From positions 1-54,617 of the forward strand of contig NZ_BAUC01000024.1 of assembly GCF_000474215.1 (NCBI RefSeq): DNA of 54,617 nt. The letters are read 5' to 3'. The notes below the pieces were generated by a model. It worked only from the letters and a program-made list of their open reading frames with translations. It searched no databases and was not told the origin of the DNA. The position numbers were made by a program, and so were the translations under genes. Every line of letters starts with the position of its first letter. The stretch's first letter is position 1. This document shows, in pieces, positions 1 through 11,347 of this stretch. The stretch is from Edwardsiella hoshinae NBRC 105699 = ATCC 33379 (GTDB taxonomy: Bacteria; Pseudomonadota; Gammaproteobacteria; Enterobacterales; Enterobacteriaceae).

Positions 1-44
1 TAAAAAAAATACCGTTCGGTTTATTTTTCAACAAATCGATTAAG

Positions 45-593
45 TCAGGCCACAGACTGCGTAGTTTTGGCGACGAAACGAGCAAAATCTCGAGCAAAAT
101 GATCTACCTGCTGCCAATCAGTATATTCAATCTCTTTCGTCGTATCTGTTTCCCCACCGGTCATCTTCATAATCATCTTAATCATCACGCGGTCTAACCA
201 GCCATAACGCGGATAGCGCAATGCGCCAGCGAAGACGGCACATTGCGTCGGTTGCCAAGGCGTCGCCAACAGAAACTTGCGTGTATAACCGTTAGTCTGT
301 GGAGTCCGCTTTTCCGGCTTACGCGCCGTCAGATTAATGGCGAAGAAAGCAGTCGGCATGGCATTCAATTGCTGAACATGACGCTGAGCGAAACGATGCA
401 ACGCGCGAGGGAAGTGGCCATAACGAACCGCTGCTCCAATCGCCACAGCTTGATAGGCGCACAAATCGATATCTGCCGCCTGATCGAGATCCCGTAGTTC
501 ACACTCCAGCGTCTCGCTCATCGCCGTCACGATCGCGGTCGCGATGGCTTTAGTTTGTCCATCATGGCTTGAGTACAGTACTAAGGTTTTCAT
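45..593 (-). CDS. hemG: Protoporphyrinogen IX dehydrogenase (menaquinone), HemG
   Basis: HemG is the flavodoxin-like enzyme that oxidises protoporphyrinogen IX to protoporphyrin IX, passing electrons to menaquinone or ubiquinone at the inner membrane; it is the penultimate step of haem synthesis. The 182-residue protein opens with the FMN phosphate-binding loop (LVLYSSHDGQTKAIA, residues 4-18). It also carries the long insert around residues 125-150 (PRYGWLDRVMIKMIMKMTGG) that distinguishes HemG from ordinary flavodoxins. Length matches the E. coli protein (about 181 residues). It lies 16 bp downstream of trkH on the same strand, as in E. coli, where an rRNA operon follows. That rRNA operon would lie left of this window. 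Confidence 0.96.
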   Translation of the reverse strand: MKTLVLYSSHDGQTKAIATAIVTAMSETLECELRDLDQAADIDLCAYQAVAIGAAVRYGHFPRALHRFAQRHVQQLNAMPTAFFAINLTARKPEKRTPQTNGYTRKFLLATPWQPTQCAVFAGALRYPRYGWLDRVMIKMIMKMTGGETDTTKEIEYTDWQQVDHFARDFARFVAKTTQSVA

Positions 594-609
594 ACCTGAT
601 CCCTATCCA

Positions 610-2061
610 TCAGTTGCGCCAGAAGGTTGGCGTAAAGAGTACCAATAATGTAAAGACTTCCAAGCGGCCAAACAGCATGGTGACCACCAGTATCCATTTA
701 GCGGCATCGTTCATAGAGGTAAAGTTATCGGCCACAACCCCGAGACCCGGCCCCAGATTGTTAAGCGTCGCCACCACGGCAGCAAAGGCAGAGAAGTCAT
801 CAACCCCCGTCGCGATAATGGCCAGCATGCTGATAATAAAGACCAAAGCATAAGCGGAGAAGAACCCCCACACCGCCTCTAGGATACGCTCCGGCAAGGC
901 GCGATTACCCAGCTTAATGGTGTATACCGCGTTAGGATGTACCAGGCGTTTCAACTCACGCGAGCCCTGCAAGAATAACAGCAGTATGCGAATGACTTTT
1001 AGCCCGCCACCGGTAGAACCGGCACAGCCGCCGATAAACGCTGAGCAGAGTAGCAAGACAGGTAAGAATAACGGCCATTTAGCGATGCTGTCGGTGGTAA
1101 ACCCGGCGGTAGTCGCCATTGAGACCACCTGAAAGAAAGCCTGATTCACGGTCTGCCAACCGCTGGCGTACACGTTATGTAACCATAGCACCAGGGTACA
1201 CACGCTGACCAACGTCAGCTGCACCACGATAAACATACGAAACTCGGGATCGCGCCAATAAACCTTGGGGCTCCGCCCGCTGAGAAAAGCGAAATGCAGG
1301 CTGAAATTACAGCCGGAGATTAATAAGAATACTGCAATGATAGTATTGATGGTCGGACTATTGAAGTAGCCAATACTGGCATCATGGGTCGAAAAACCAC
1401 CGATAGCGATAGTCGAAAAACTGTGTGAGATAGCGTCGAATACATCCATTCCCGCGCCCCATAACGCGATAGCGCAGGCAATGGTCAACATCACATAGAT
1501 CAACCACAGGGTTTTTGCCGTCTCGGCGATGCGTGGGCGCATCTTGTTATCTTTCAACGGCCCCGGCATTTCTGCCCGGTAAAGCTGTAGACCGCCAACA
1601 CCCAGGATAGGTAGGATAGCCACCGCTAACACGATGATCCCCATTCCACCTAGCCATTGCAACATCTGGCGGTAGAACAGTATCGCCTTGGGCAGGCTAT
1701 CCAAACCGACCAGCGTAGTTGCCCCCGTAGTCGTCAAGCCTGAGAACGATTCGAAGAAGGCATCGGTTACACTCAGGTTGGGGCGCTCGGAAAACAGGAA
1801 GGGCAGCGCCCCAACGCTCCCCAGTACCGTCCAAAACAGCACCACGATCAGAAAGCCTTCACGCGGCTTCAACTCATGCTTCTGCTTGCGTTGCGGCCAC
1901 CAGAGCAGCATGCCAATCCCGAGGGCGACAAAAAAGGTTTCCACAAAGGCGCGCCCGGCGCCATCACGATAGATTAGCGCCACCAGCCCGGGAATAAACA
2001 TGGTGCCGGAGAAGAGGATAACCAGCAGGCCGACGATGCGAATGATGGCGCGAAAGTGCAT
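610..2061 (-). CDS. trkH: Trk system potassium uptake protein TrkH
   Basis: TrkH is the integral membrane subunit of the Trk potassium uptake system; it works with the NAD-binding regulator TrkA. The 483-residue product has the four pore-loop repeats of the superfamily: GLTTTGATTL, AIGGFSTH, TTAGFTTD and GCAGSTGGG. The conserved glycines of the selectivity filter are present. The reading frame is open 39 codons further upstream. I chose the ATG at 2061 because the protein then begins MHFRAI like E. coli TrkH and an AAGGA sits upstream. The upstream neighbour yigZ ends 49 bp away, so yigZ-trkH-hemG is probably one transcript. Confidence 0.95.
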   Translation of the reverse strand: MHFRAIIRIVGLLVILFSGTMFIPGLVALIYRDGAGRAFVETFFVALGIGMLLWWPQRKQKHELKPREGFLIVVLFWTVLGSVGALPFLFSERPNLSVTDAFFESFSGLTTTGATTLVGLDSLPKAILFYRQMLQWLGGMGIIVLAVAILPILGVGGLQLYRAEMPGPLKDNKMRPRIAETAKTLWLIYVMLTIACAIALWGAGMDVFDAISHSFSTIAIGGFSTHDASIGYFNSPTINTIIAVFLLISGCNFSLHFAFLSGRSPKVYWRDPEFRMFIVVQLTLVSVCTLVLWLHNVYASGWQTVNQAFFQVVSMATTAGFTTDSIAKWPLFLPVLLLCSAFIGGCAGSTGGGLKVIRILLLFLQGSRELKRLVHPNAVYTIKLGNRALPERILEAVWGFFSAYALVFIISMLAIIATGVDDFSAFAAVVATLNNLGPGLGVVADNFTSMNDAAKWILVVTMLFGRLEVFTLLVLFTPTFWRN

Positions 2062-2110
2062 CCAGAAACATTCCTTGCTCAATGAGTACCAAATAACGGG
2101 AGAGCGCGGA

Positions 2111-2728
2111 TTATTGCGAAGTCTTCTGCAATTGCAATGCACCACGACTGACATTGCGTAGTTTCTCGCCAACCTCATCTTGGCGGCCGAGTGGCAAACT
2201 AAGCTGCAACGTCACCTGCGCGGCGAACGTGCTACCTTGCACATGGCCGCCAGCCTGCTCCACAATCCCTTCTACCTGTGCCAACTGGGCATAATCGCAA
2301 CACAGGGTATAATCAGCCATCGGCACCCGCTGCTGACAACGGAGCGCCTGTAGCGCTTGCTGTACCCCGCCACCATAGGCGCGAACGAGGCCGCCGGTTC
2401 CCAACTTGATCCCACCGTAATAACGTACTACCACGGCACAAATCTCCCCAACACCGCTCCCCATCAACTGAGCCAACATCGGCTTACCCGCCGTGCCAGA
2501 GGGCTCGCCATCATCCGAACAACCCAGTTGTTGAGTATCCTCCGGCGCGCCAGCTACAAACGCCCAGCAGTGGTGACGCGCATCGGGATGGCTACACCTT
2601 GTCTCCTGGATAAAGCGCCTTGCCGCCTCAATACCCGGCGTATGCGCCAGCAGCGTAATGAAGCGACTTTTCTTAATCTCCTCGCAGACACTGACGGCCT
2701 GGGCGGGAATGGGGTACGGCTGTAACAT
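2111..2728 (-). CDS. yigZ: IMPACT/YigZ family protein
   Basis: This is a 205-residue member of the UPF0029/IMPACT family. The family signature is visible: DDGEPSGTAGKP around residues 72-83 and VVVRYYGGIKLGTGGLVRAY around 98-117. A C-terminal ferredoxin-like DUF1949 domain follows. The eukaryotic relative IMPACT inhibits the kinase GCN2; the bacterial role is not settled, though nucleic acid or ribosome binding has been proposed. Its ATG overlaps the pepQ stop codon (TGATG), so translation is probably coupled. The order pepQ-yigZ-trkH is the same as in E. coli. Confidence 0.9.
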   Translation of the reverse strand: MLQPYPIPAQAVSVCEEIKKSRFITLLAHTPGIEAARRFIQETRCSHPDARHHCWAFVAGAPEDTQQLGCSDDGEPSGTAGKPMLAQLMGSGVGEICAVVVRYYGGIKLGTGGLVRAYGGGVQQALQALRCQQRVPMADYTLCCDYAQLAQVEGIVEQAGGHVQGSTFAAQVTLQLSLPLGRQDEVGEKLRNVSRGALQLQKTSQ

Positions 2729-4059
2729 CAGGCGAGATGCAGATCGCGCGTCATATTCTCCACGCCATTCGCATGGAAGATCACATTATCTTCAATCCGA
2801 ATACCACCATAAGGACGTAACGCCTCGATACGACGGCGGTCGAAATGGTGAGCGAATTCGCCTGCCAACCACGGTGCCAATAACGTATCGATAAAATAGA
2901 GTCCCGGTTCAATGGTCATCACCATACCTGGCTCCATGATGCGCGTACAACGCAGGTAAGGATATTGTGCGGGCGCGGCCAGGTGCGTCCCCTGCTCATC
3001 CTGCATAAAGCCCGCCACATCGTGTACTTGCAGCCCAAGAGGATGCCCAAGGCCATGCGGCATAAACGGTGTGGTCAACCCTTGGGCCACAGCGGCCTCA
3101 TCGCTGATACCGGTCAGGATGTGATGTTGGCGCAGAATCGCCGCCAGGCGCTGATGGAACTGTAAATTATAGTCGCTATAACGCACACCACAGCGTAAGG
3201 TGGCGATCAATGCCTGTTGTGCTTGGTTCACATCGGCAACCAACGCGGCAAAGTCACTCTGTGCCTGTGCGGCGTAGGTCCGCGTCAGATCCGCTGCATA
3301 ACCATTAAACTCAGCACCGGCATCGATCAAAAAACTATAGTGCTCCGCCGGGGCGCGTCGCTCTAAATGGGTATAGTGTAAGACGGCGGCGTGATGGTTA
3401 AGCGCCACGATATTGTCGTAGGGCACATCGTTATCGCCCTGACCGGTCGCGCTCAGATAGGCTAAGTTAATATCGAACTCACTCATCCCCGCGCGAAAAG
3501 CCTCCAGCGCCGCTTGGTGGCCATCTACCGCAATCCGCTGTGCCTCGCGCATACAGGCCTGCTCGTACTCACTCTTATAGGCGCGGTGATAATGCAGAAA
3601 GTCCAGAACCGATTGGGGATTCAGATGAGCCTCGGCGATCCCTAACGCCCGCGCCCGCTCAGCATTCGGCCCAATGTAGGCTACATTATGGCGCTCGCCA
3701 GGTAGCTGTGCGCCGATCTCATCAACATGGCGCAGTGCCGTCATCGCTACCTGCTCAGTCCAGAATGACTGAGGCAAGGGAGAAACGCTATGCCAATAGT
3801 CTAACGGCGAATAGAACCATAGCCTCGGTTTGTTGACACCATCGATCCATAGCCAGCTATGCGCCACCTGGGTCACTGGGACCCAAGCCTTAAAGTGTGG
3901 GTTTACTTTGAAAGGGTAATCTTGATCATCTAGAAAGCGAGCGAGCGGCTCGCCAGAATGGATCAGTAACGCATCCAGATTATGACGTTCCAGAATGGTG
4001 CGTGCGCGCTGTTGCAGTGTCGCGAGGTGCTTCGTGTAGAGCGAGGCCAGAGTGTCCAT
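2728..4059 (-). CDS. pepQ: Xaa-Pro dipeptidase PepQ
   Basis: PepQ is a cytoplasmic M24B (pita-bread fold) metallopeptidase that splits dipeptides with C-terminal proline and also hydrolyses some organophosphate esters. The 443-residue protein matches E. coli PepQ in length and nearly throughout in sequence. Metal-ligand regions are intact: [18 protein letters not shown] (first Asp ligands), [15 protein letters not shown] (His), and the Glu-containing TIEPGLYF and GIRIEDNV. In E. coli the fadBA operon lies directly upstream and is transcribed the other way. Here the 191 bp upstream of pepQ lead straight to fre, with no trace of fadB or fadA. Confidence 0.96.
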   Translation of the reverse strand: MDTLASLYTKHLATLQQRARTILERHNLDALLIHSGEPLARFLDDQDYPFKVNPHFKAWVPVTQVAHSWLWIDGVNKPRLWFYSPLDYWHSVSPLPQSFWTEQVAMTALRHVDEIGAQLPGERHNVAYIGPNAERARALGIAEAHLNPQSVLDFLHYHRAYKSEYEQACMREAQRIAVDGHQAALEAFRAGMSEFDINLAYLSATGQGDNDVPYDNIVALNHHAAVLHYTHLERRAPAEHYSFLIDAGAEFNGYAADLTRTYAAQAQSDFAALVADVNQAQQALIATLRCGVRYSDYNLQFHQRLAAILRQHHILTGISDEAAVAQGLTTPFMPHGLGHPLGLQVHDVAGFMQDEQGTHLAAPAQYPYLRCTRIMEPGMVMTIEPGLYFIDTLLAPWLAGEFAHHFDRRRIEALRPYGGIRIEDNVIFHANGVENMTRDLHLA

Positions 4060-4250
4060 GTCATTACCCTTTACAGACGTCGAATGACACCCATCTTAGC
4101 ATAGGGTAGTACGCAAAATCCCCTCTCGACACCCCGGTTGAAGCGATGGTCATGTTCTACATGCCGAGAGGGCTATCTGGGACGCCGAGTGGCCCACCGC
4201 TCCCGGATCGCAGCGAGCGGCAGGCACCCTACGCCTTCCGCTCGACATGA

Positions 4251-4952
4251 TCAGATAAAGGCGAATGCGTCGCCGTAAATATGCTCCGGGTTGGCCTCTC
4301 GCTCATTGCAGAAGCGTTCGCGGGCGATCTTAGCCATCTCGAAACGCCCCGCGATGTAGATATCGTGCCCGGCCAGCGAACCGTAATCTTGCATCACCGC
4401 ACTGATCACCGTACCGGTGCGGCCCGTCCAGTCCGCCTCCGGCTGTTCCACCGTAGGAATGACCTGAAGGTTAGGGTAACGCGCGCACAACATAGATAGC
4501 TCATCCAGATCGTACAGATGCTTCAACTCGCGCCCGCCCCAGTAGAGGGCAATCTCGCGCTGCGGCTGTTGCGCCAAGGCCATCAGCAAGATCGAACGGG
4601 TATAAGAAAATCCGGTCCCGCCGGCAATCAATACCAGAGGACGCTGACTATCCTCGCGCAGCCAGGCATCGCCGTGGGGCATATCGACGCACAGCTCCCG
4701 ATCACGCAGGATGCGATCCATTACCGCCATGGCGTAGAGATTCAACTCCGAGGCACCAATATGCAGTTCGATGCAGTCGCTCTGTAACGGTGTGGACGCC
4801 ATGGAAAAGGGGCGTTTATCCCGCTCATCCATCACCACCATCAGATATTGGCCGGCGCGGAAAGCGACCATCTGCTCAGGCACTAGACGCACGCGATACA
4901 CGGTGTCCGTGATGGCATCTACTGAAGTAACTTTACAGCTCAACATTGTCAT
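4251..4952 (-). CDS. fre: NAD(P)H-flavin reductase Fre
   Basis: Fre reduces free FMN, FAD or riboflavin with NAD(P)H. Reduced flavin feeds ferric reduction, activation of ribonucleotide reductase and, because it lies beside ubiD, probably the prenyl-FMN pathway. The 233-residue protein has the flavin-site motif RPFSMAS (about residues 47-53) and the nucleotide-binding [10 protein letters not shown] (about 110-119) of the ferredoxin-NADP reductase fold, and ends with the typical GDAFAFI. It starts at ATG 4952, 37 bp after the ubiD stop codon, so ubiD-fre is likely co-transcribed. Confidence 0.96.
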   Translation of the reverse strand: MTMLSCKVTSVDAITDTVYRVRLVPEQMVAFRAGQYLMVVMDERDKRPFSMASTPLQSDCIELHIGASELNLYAMAVMDRILRDRELCVDMPHGDAWLREDSQRPLVLIAGGTGFSYTRSILLMALAQQPQREIALYWGGRELKHLYDLDELSMLCARYPNLQVIPTVEQPEADWTGRTGTVISAVMQDYGSLAGHDIYIAGRFEMAKIARERFCNEREANPEHIYGDAFAFI

Positions 4953-4989
4953 GTGATTACTCTATCGGCTCATGCGCACAGCATTGAAA

Positions 4990-6480
4990 CTACTGTGCAT
5001 CCTCATCATTGTTGGCAAAAATGTTCAACTCGTTCCAGATGGCGTCTACATTCGCTCGCACGCGCGCATCCATCACGATGGGTTTCCCCCACTCCCGCTG
5101 CGTCTCTCCCGGCCACTTATTGGTGGCATCCAGCCCCATCTTCGAGCCCAAACCGGATACCGGAGAGGCAAAGTCCAGATAATCAATCGGGGTATTTTCA
5201 ACTAATAGCGTATCACGCGCCGGATCCATTCGAGTCGTCAGTGCCCAAATCACATCTTGCCAATCGCGAGCATTGATATCATCGTCACAAACAATCACAA
5301 ATTTGGTATACATAAATTGACGCAGGAATGACCACACGCCCATCATCACCCGTTTGGCGTGACCAGGATACTGCTTTTTCATCGTCACCACCGCCATGCG
5401 ATAGGAGCATCCTTCCGGAGGCAGGTAAAAGTCGACGATTTCGGGAAACTGCTTCTGTAAGATGGGAACAAAGACCTCGTTCAAGGCTAGCCCCAGCACT
5501 GCTGGCTCATCCGGCGGACGCCCGGTGTAGGTCGAGTGGTAAATCGGCTGTTCGCGTCGGGTCAGATGGGTGACGGTAAAGACCGGGAAACGCTCTACTT
5601 CATTGTAGTAACCGGTATGGTCGCCATAAGGCCCCTCAGGAGCCAATTCGCCCGCGTCAATATACCCCTCTAGGACAATCTCAGCACTGGCCGGTACCTC
5701 CAGGTCACAAGAAAGACACTTCACCACCTCACTCTTATGACCGCGCAATAACCCGGCAAACGCATACTCGGAAAGGGTATCCGGCACTGGCGTTACCGCA
5801 GCCAACAGCGTCGCCGGATCGGCCCCTAACGCGACCGCGACGGGAAAACGCTCACCAGGATGCGCCTGACACCACTCCTGGAAATCCAGCGCACCGCCGC
5901 GATGCGAGAGCCAACGCATGATTAGTTTATTCTTGCCCAGTACTTGCTGGCGATAGATCCCCAGATTCTGGCGCACCTTATGTGGCCCCCGCGTCACCGT
6001 TAATCCCCAAGAGACTAAGGGCGCGACATCCTCTGGCCAGCAGTGCATCACTGGCAAGGTCGACAGATCGACCTCCTCCCCCTGATACACCTGCTCCTGG
6101 CAAGGCGCCTTACTCAGACGCTTAGTCGGCATGTTTAAAATCTGCTTAAACTGCGGCAACTTATCCACCAGATCGCGAAATCCTTTCGGTGGTTCAGGCT
6201 CCTTGAGAAAGGCCAACAGCTTGCCGACTTCACGCAATGCGCCAACCTCTTCTTGACCCATACCCAGCGCTACCCGTTGCGGTGTACCAAATAGGTTGCA
6301 TAACACCGGGATGTCATAACCTTTAGGATTTTCAAACAACAGGGCTGGTCCGCCGGCACGTAGGGTGCGATCGGCAATCTCGGTCATTTCCAAATAGGGA
6401 TCGATGGCATGTTGAATACGCTTTAGCTCACCGCGCTGTTCGAGCAACGCGATGAATTCACGCAAGTCACGGTATTTCAT
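4990..6480 (-). CDS. ubiD: 4-hydroxy-3-polyprenylbenzoate decarboxylase UbiD
   Basis: UbiD removes the carboxyl group from 4-hydroxy-3-octaprenylbenzoate in ubiquinone synthesis, using prenylated FMN made by UbiX. The 496-residue product aligns end to end with E. coli UbiD (497). Visible signatures include [13 protein letters not shown] (about 38-50), LGIYRQQ and [11 protein letters not shown] (prFMN/metal region), and the E[11 protein letters not shown] region. I chose the ATG at 6480 (MKYRDLREF), because the frame continues 16 codons upstream without similarity to the family. It is transcribed leftward into fre. Confidence 0.95.
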   Translation of the reverse strand: MKYRDLREFIALLEQRGELKRIQHAIDPYLEMTEIADRTLRAGGPALLFENPKGYDIPVLCNLFGTPQRVALGMGQEEVGALREVGKLLAFLKEPEPPKGFRDLVDKLPQFKQILNMPTKRLSKAPCQEQVYQGEEVDLSTLPVMHCWPEDVAPLVSWGLTVTRGPHKVRQNLGIYRQQVLGKNKLIMRWLSHRGGALDFQEWCQAHPGERFPVAVALGADPATLLAAVTPVPDTLSEYAFAGLLRGHKSEVVKCLSCDLEVPASAEIVLEGYIDAGELAPEGPYGDHTGYYNEVERFPVFTVTHLTRREQPIYHSTYTGRPPDEPAVLGLALNEVFVPILQKQFPEIVDFYLPPEGCSYRMAVVTMKKQYPGHAKRVMMGVWSFLRQFMYTKFVIVCDDDINARDWQDVIWALTTRMDPARDTLLVENTPIDYLDFASPVSGLGSKMGLDATNKWPGETQREWGKPIVMDARVRANVDAIWNELNIFANNDEDAQ

Positions 6481-6608
6481 GGCATTCTTATAGATTCGGG
6501 TGGAGATCACATTATAAGCGTTCTTCACCCGACTTGCTGCACTTTTGTTACAAACAGGTAACCCATGCCGAGAAAAAGAGGCGGAAGATGGCGCGCCTCA
6601 GGCTCGGC

Positions 6609-7334
6609 TTAGCGGCAGTGGAAAGGCACCAGCGGCGCCAGCGCCTGGGTATCGTGGTACTCGCGCGCCTCCTCGCCATGACGGAAGACTTTATAGCCCT
6701 GCGCCTTAGCGCTGTAATATTGCAGCGTCTCGCCGCTCACATGCAACAGACTTCCCTCGCGCAGTGCGATCACCGACTCGCTAGGGTTCACCGCGCAAAA
6801 CTCGGCGATGCGCTCATCACGGGTTTCCCCCATATGACCAGTGAGATGAGCATCGATATAGTGTGGGTTAATCTGTACCGGGAATAGTCCCAACGACGGT
6901 AATACCACGCTGTTACGCACCGGCATATCATTGGTGGTGCGGATGCTCGGTGTGGCTACGTTACAACCGGCACTCCAGCCAATATAAGGGATCTCACGCT
7001 CGCGCACCGCACGCTGGATCGGCACAACCAGACCATTCTCATGCAACATCTGGTTGAGCACCCAGGTGTTACCGCCGCTGACCAGGATACATTCCGCCTC
7101 TTCCACGGCCTTCACCGGATCAGCGTGATGATGGATACTCTCCACCTTAATCCCAAGCGAATGCTCCAGTTCGGCAGCACGCGCATCATAGCCGCTACGG
7201 ATCAACGCGTACGGGATCAGCAACGCCCGGCGGATCTTCTTCTCCAGCAGCATCGCCTGGATCATCCCTTTGGCATAGCCCAGCAGTTCAGACTCACCGG
7301 ATACCTTGCCATTACTCAGTAAAAATAACTCCAT
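6609..7334 (-). CDS. pepE: Dipeptidase E (alpha-aspartyl dipeptidase)
   Basis: PepE is a cytoplasmic serine peptidase of family S51 that hydrolyses dipeptides with N-terminal aspartate. The nucleophile motif GWSAGCN lies near residue 120 and the catalytic His motif NPHYIDAHLTGHMGETRDERIAEF near 155-178. The protein has 241 residues against 229 in E. coli. In E. coli pepE is elsewhere on the chromosome; here it sits between ubiD and rfaH, which are neighbours in E. coli, so this is a lineage-specific position. It is divergent from rfaH, with 247 bp between the start codons. It starts at ATG 7334 with a G-rich ribosome site. Confidence 0.93.
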   Translation of the reverse strand: MELFLLSNGKVSGESELLGYAKGMIQAMLLEKKIRRALLIPYALIRSGYDARAAELEHSLGIKVESIHHHADPVKAVEEAECILVSGGNTWVLNQMLHENGLVVPIQRAVREREIPYIGWSAGCNVATPSIRTTNDMPVRNSVVLPSLGLFPVQINPHYIDAHLTGHMGETRDERIAEFCAVNPSESVIALREGSLLHVSGETLQYYSAKAQGYKVFRHGEEAREYHDTQALAPLVPFHCR

Positions 7335-7581
7335 GATTTCCCCCGAGGTAAAGCGTCAACGCCACAACACTGTCCGATGACAGCGCCGACGTCACGCAGC
7401 AGTTTTTCCCGGCCTTTATAACCAAACATAAAATTTATTGATGTGATCTTATGCCGACCTCAGGCAAAAAACAGCGTAAAAGACACGATTCGTCGAGCAA
7501 ATACACACATACGACATGGCATCGCTTCTGCCTGTAGCGCGGGATATGGTAGGCTGCAACGCGTAAGAGGAGTATGACAAT

Positions 7582-8073
7582 ATGGAAGCGTGGTATTTGT
7601 TGTATTGCAAACGGGGACAATTAGAGCGGGCGCGTGAGCACCTGACACGTCAGGAGATCCCCTGCGTGACCCCAATGATCGTCCTAGAGAAAGTGGTACG
7701 TGGTAAACGTATCCAAGTGCAGGAACCCATGTTCCCAAACTACATGTTTATCGAGCTCGATCCCGAACGTATCCACACCACAACGGTGCAGTCGACGCGC
7801 GGCGTCAGCCACTTTATCCGCTTCGGAAAACGGCCCGCCACCGTACCGTTCCGGGTGGTCAAGCAACTGATGACGGCGCCGGTGGCCACGATCGCCGCTC
7901 CCCAAACGCCGATGCCTGGCGATCGGGTACGCATCCTACAGGGGGCTTTTAGCGGACTTGAGGCGATTTATCGCGAGAGCGACGGTGAAAAACGCGCCAT
8001 CCTGCTGTTGAATCTGCTTAATCAAGAAGTGAGTCAGTCGCTGGATAACAGCGATTTCGAGAAGATCCTCTAA
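7582..8073 (+). CDS. rfaH: Transcription antitermination protein RfaH
   Basis: RfaH is the NusG paralogue that loads onto RNA polymerase paused at ops elements and carries it through long surface-polysaccharide, toxin and conjugation operons; its C-terminal domain switches fold to recruit ribosomes. The 163-residue protein has the N-terminal NGN domain (AWYLLYCKRGQLERAREHL) and the C-terminal KOW region (GDRVRILQGAFSGLEAIY, residues about 113-130), ending NSDFEKIL like E. coli RfaH. A GAGG ribosome site precedes ATG 7582. It is the only rightward gene in the first 19 kb and converges on hemB. Confidence 0.96.
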   Translation: MEAWYLLYCKRGQLERAREHLTRQEIPCVTPMIVLEKVVRGKRIQVQEPMFPNYMFIELDPERIHTTTVQSTRGVSHFIRFGKRPATVPFRVVKQLMTAPVATIAAPQTPMPGDRVRILQGAFSGLEAIYRESDGEKRAILLLNLLNQEVSQSLDNSDFEKIL

Positions 8074-8088
8074 CGCCCCACCCAGTTA

Positions 8089-8108
8089 CGGCCCGTCCAG
8101 GCGGGCCG
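8089..8108. terminator. Hairpin between convergent rfaH and hemB
   Basis: A CGGCCCG/CGGGCCG stem of 7 bp with a 6-nt loop lies 16 bp after the rfaH stop and 17 bp before the hemB stop. There is no run of T on either side, so intrinsic termination would be weak; the placement between converging genes is the main support. Confidence 0.4.
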
Positions 8109-8124
8109 CGTCGGATGACGACAC

Positions 8125-9162
<1,038 letters not shown>

Positions 9163-9945
9163 TTATGCCAGCCGAAACAGTCGACGGGCATTGTCTTCGG
9201 TCACCTGCCGCAGCCAACCGGCATCCTCTTGGCGCCAGCGAGCCGCCTGCTCTACGATGTGGGGCAAGAAGCAGGGTTCATTACGCCGCGACTTCGGTTT
9301 CGGTTCTAAATCGCGCGGCAATAAATAGGGGGCATCCGTCTCTAGCAGTAGACGTTCAGCGGGGATGTGCGGTAACAACGCCCGCAACGCCACCCCTCGC
9401 CGTTCATCACAGATCCAGCCGGTAATACCGATAGACAAACCTAGCGCCAGACACGCCTCCAGCTCTTCACGCGTACCGATAAAGCAGTGCACGACCGCAC
9501 CAGGGATCTGCGTCACCCAGGGACGCAACAACGCAATAAAGCGCGGATGCGCCTCACGGCAGTGGAGAAACAACGGCTTGGCCAAACGCGCCGCCAGACT
9601 CAGCTGAGCGTCAAATGCCGCCTCTTGTTGCGCTGGCGACGAGAAATTGCGCGCGAAGTCCAGCCCACATTCTCCGACCGCCACCACCTTGGGGTCGCAG
9701 AGCAATCGCGCCAACGCCGCGGCGCTATGCTTCCCCCAGCGATGTGCCTCATGGGGATGCACACCGGCTGTCGACCAGCAAAATCCGGGATAACGCTGCG
9801 CCAGGCTGCGCGCCTGAACACTTCCCGCGAGATCGGTGCCAGTAATAATCATACCATTTAATCCGACCTGACGGGCGCGAGCAACCACCTGCGGCACGTC
9901 TTGGGCAAACTGGCTACTGGTCAGATTGACTCCGATATCCAGCAT
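9163..9945 (-). CDS. tatD: TatD family metal-dependent DNase
   Basis: TatD is a TIM-barrel metal-dependent hydrolase with 3'-5' exonuclease and endonuclease activity, implicated in DNA fragmentation and oxidative-damage repair; despite its name it is not needed for Tat export. The 260-residue protein shows GVHPHEA, the E-C-G-L-D metal motif, HCREAH and [13 protein letters not shown] chose the inner ATG at 9945 because GAGGAG lies seven bases upstream, whereas the ATG at 9960 has no such site. It lies downstream of tatABC, beyond a terminator-like hairpin. Confidence 0.93.
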   Translation of the reverse strand: MLDIGVNLTSSQFAQDVPQVVARARQVGLNGMIITGTDLAGSVQARSLAQRYPGFCWSTAGVHPHEAHRWGKHSAAALARLLCDPKVVAVGECGLDFARNFSSPAQQEAAFDAQLSLAARLAKPLFLHCREAHPRFIALLRPWVTQIPGAVVHCFIGTREELEACLALGLSIGITGWICDERRGVALRALLPHIPAERLLLETDAPYLLPRDLEPKPKSRRNEPCFLPHIVEQAARWRQEDAGWLRQVTEDNARRLFRLA

Positions 9946-9991
9946 ACGCAGACTCCTCATGATAGTAAGCGTGCAAGACGCAGAGCCAAAA

Positions 9992-10015
9992 CAAACAGGC
10001 CGCCCTAAGGCGGCC
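9992..10015 (-). terminator. Terminator after tatABC
   Basis: A perfect GGCCGCC/GGCGGCC stem with a 4-nt CTAA loop is followed, in the leftward direction, by the T-rich TGTTTGTTTT. It sits 17 bp beyond the tatC stop codon and would end the tatABC transcript before tatD. Confidence 0.7.
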
Positions 10016-10032
10016 CGTCAAACGCGATCCCG

Positions 10033-10818
10033 TCAGCCTGCTTTAGGCTGCTCTTCATCGGGTTGCGCGTCATCTTCTTCATCTTCTGCATCACGACGCC
10101 GTTTCCCCACATAGAAGCGGGCGAAGAAGACCCCGACCTCAAACAACAAGCACATCGGAATGGCCAGCAGGGTTTGCGAGAACACATCCGGCGGCGTCAG
10201 TAACATACCGACCACAAAGGCGCCGACAATCACATACGGCCGCTTCTTCTTCAACTCGGCCGGCGTGGTCACCCCGGTCCAGCACAGTAAGATGATCGCG
10301 ACCGGCACCTCAAACGACACACCGAACGCCATAAATAGCGCCATAACGAAGTCGAGGTAGTTATTGATATCGGTCGCGATCGTCACCCCGGCTGGCGCGG
10401 TCTTAGCAAAAAAGCCAAATGCCAGCGGGAAAACCACGAAATAGGCAAATGCCATACCGACATAGAACAGCAAAGTGCTGGAGATCAGCAACGGCGTCAA
10501 CATCCGCCGCTCATGCTTATACAATGCCGGCGCCACAAAGGCCCAGACCTGATACAGAATAAACGGAGCGGAGACAAACACCGACACAATCATGGTCAGC
10601 TTAATCGGCGTAAAAAACGGCGAGGCCACATCGGTGGCGATCATACTGGCGCCATGTGGCAACTGACTGATCAGAGGCGCTGAAACCAGGTGATAAATGT
10701 CATTGGCAAAATAGACCAACGCCAGAAACACCACCAGGATACAGACAATAGAATTTAACAGCCGCTTACGCAGCTCGATCAAATGACTAATCAACGGCTG
10801 GGTATCTTCAACGGCCAT
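10033..10818 (-). CDS. tatC: Twin-arginine translocase subunit TatC
   Basis: TatC is the six-helix inner-membrane receptor for twin-arginine signal peptides. The 261-residue protein begins [23 protein letters not shown] and shows the conserved cytoplasmic and periplasmic segments [21 protein letters not shown] and [18 protein letters not shown]. The charged tail ([22 protein letters not shown]) is long and acidic, as in other enterics. Start ATG 10818 overlaps the 3' end of tatB by 11 bp. The frame extends further upstream but only inside tatB. Confidence 0.97.
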   Translation of the reverse strand: MAVEDTQPLISHLIELRKRLLNSIVCILVVFLALVYFANDIYHLVSAPLISQLPHGASMIATDVASPFFTPIKLTMIVSVFVSAPFILYQVWAFVAPALYKHERRMLTPLLISSTLLFYVGMAFAYFVVFPLAFGFFAKTAPAGVTIATDINNYLDFVMALFMAFGVSFEVPVAIILLCWTGVTTPAELKKKRPYVIVGAFVVGMLLTPPDVFSQTLLAIPMCLLFEVGVFFARFYVGKRRRDAEDEEDDAQPDEEQPKAG

Positions 10819-11344
10819 GCTGCGAACTATCTTGTAAGGTGGAGAGAGACGATGCGGGCTGCGCGTCGGCAGAGGCAGCATCGACGTGAGTGGATGGAGC
10901 AACCGGCCCATCCTCGGGCACCACAGCGACATCCTGCGCCGCGTCCTGCCGCGGCGCCAACGCAGCCTCAGGCTGCGGTTTGATCATATCTGGATGATGG
11001 ATCGTTTCCGCCGCCGAAGACTCCTTGCCCGTATCGGATCCAGTGATCTCTGAATGATAACTGCGCTTCATTGATTCGGCCGCCTGCTTCAGTTCATCCA
11101 TGGAGGCTTTCAGCTCAGGAGTCAGATTCTGCAAGCCGGCCTTCTCTGCTTTCTTGAGGCTATCCTGCAACTCCTGGAGCTTCAATTCCTGCGACAGCTC
11201 GTTCTGAACCGAGGTTGCCAACGAGCGCAACGCCTTGATCCATCCCGCTACCGTCCGCACCGCTACCGGCAACCGCTCCGGCCCCAATACCACCAGGCCG
11301 ATGACCATTACCAGCAACAGTTCACTAAATCCGATGTCAAACAC
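10808..11344 (-). CDS. tatB: Twin-arginine translocase subunit TatB
   Basis: TatB forms the substrate receptor complex with TatC. The 178-residue protein has the N-terminal membrane helix ([22 protein letters not shown]), the amphipathic helix with [24 protein letters not shown], and a variable Ala/Pro-rich tail. The start codon is GTG at 11344, as in E. coli, with AGGTG upstream; tatA ends three bases before it. The tail after residue 100 is poorly conserved and typical of the family. Confidence 0.96.
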   Translation of the reverse strand: MFDIGFSELLLVMVIGLVVLGPERLPVAVRTVAGWIKALRSLATSVQNELSQELKLQELQDSLKKAEKAGLQNLTPELKASMDELKQAAESMKRSYHSEITGSDTGKESSAAETIHHPDMIKPQPEAALAPRQDAAQDVAVVPEDGPVAPSTHVDAASADAQPASSLSTLQDSSQHGR

Positions 11345-11347
11345 GGT

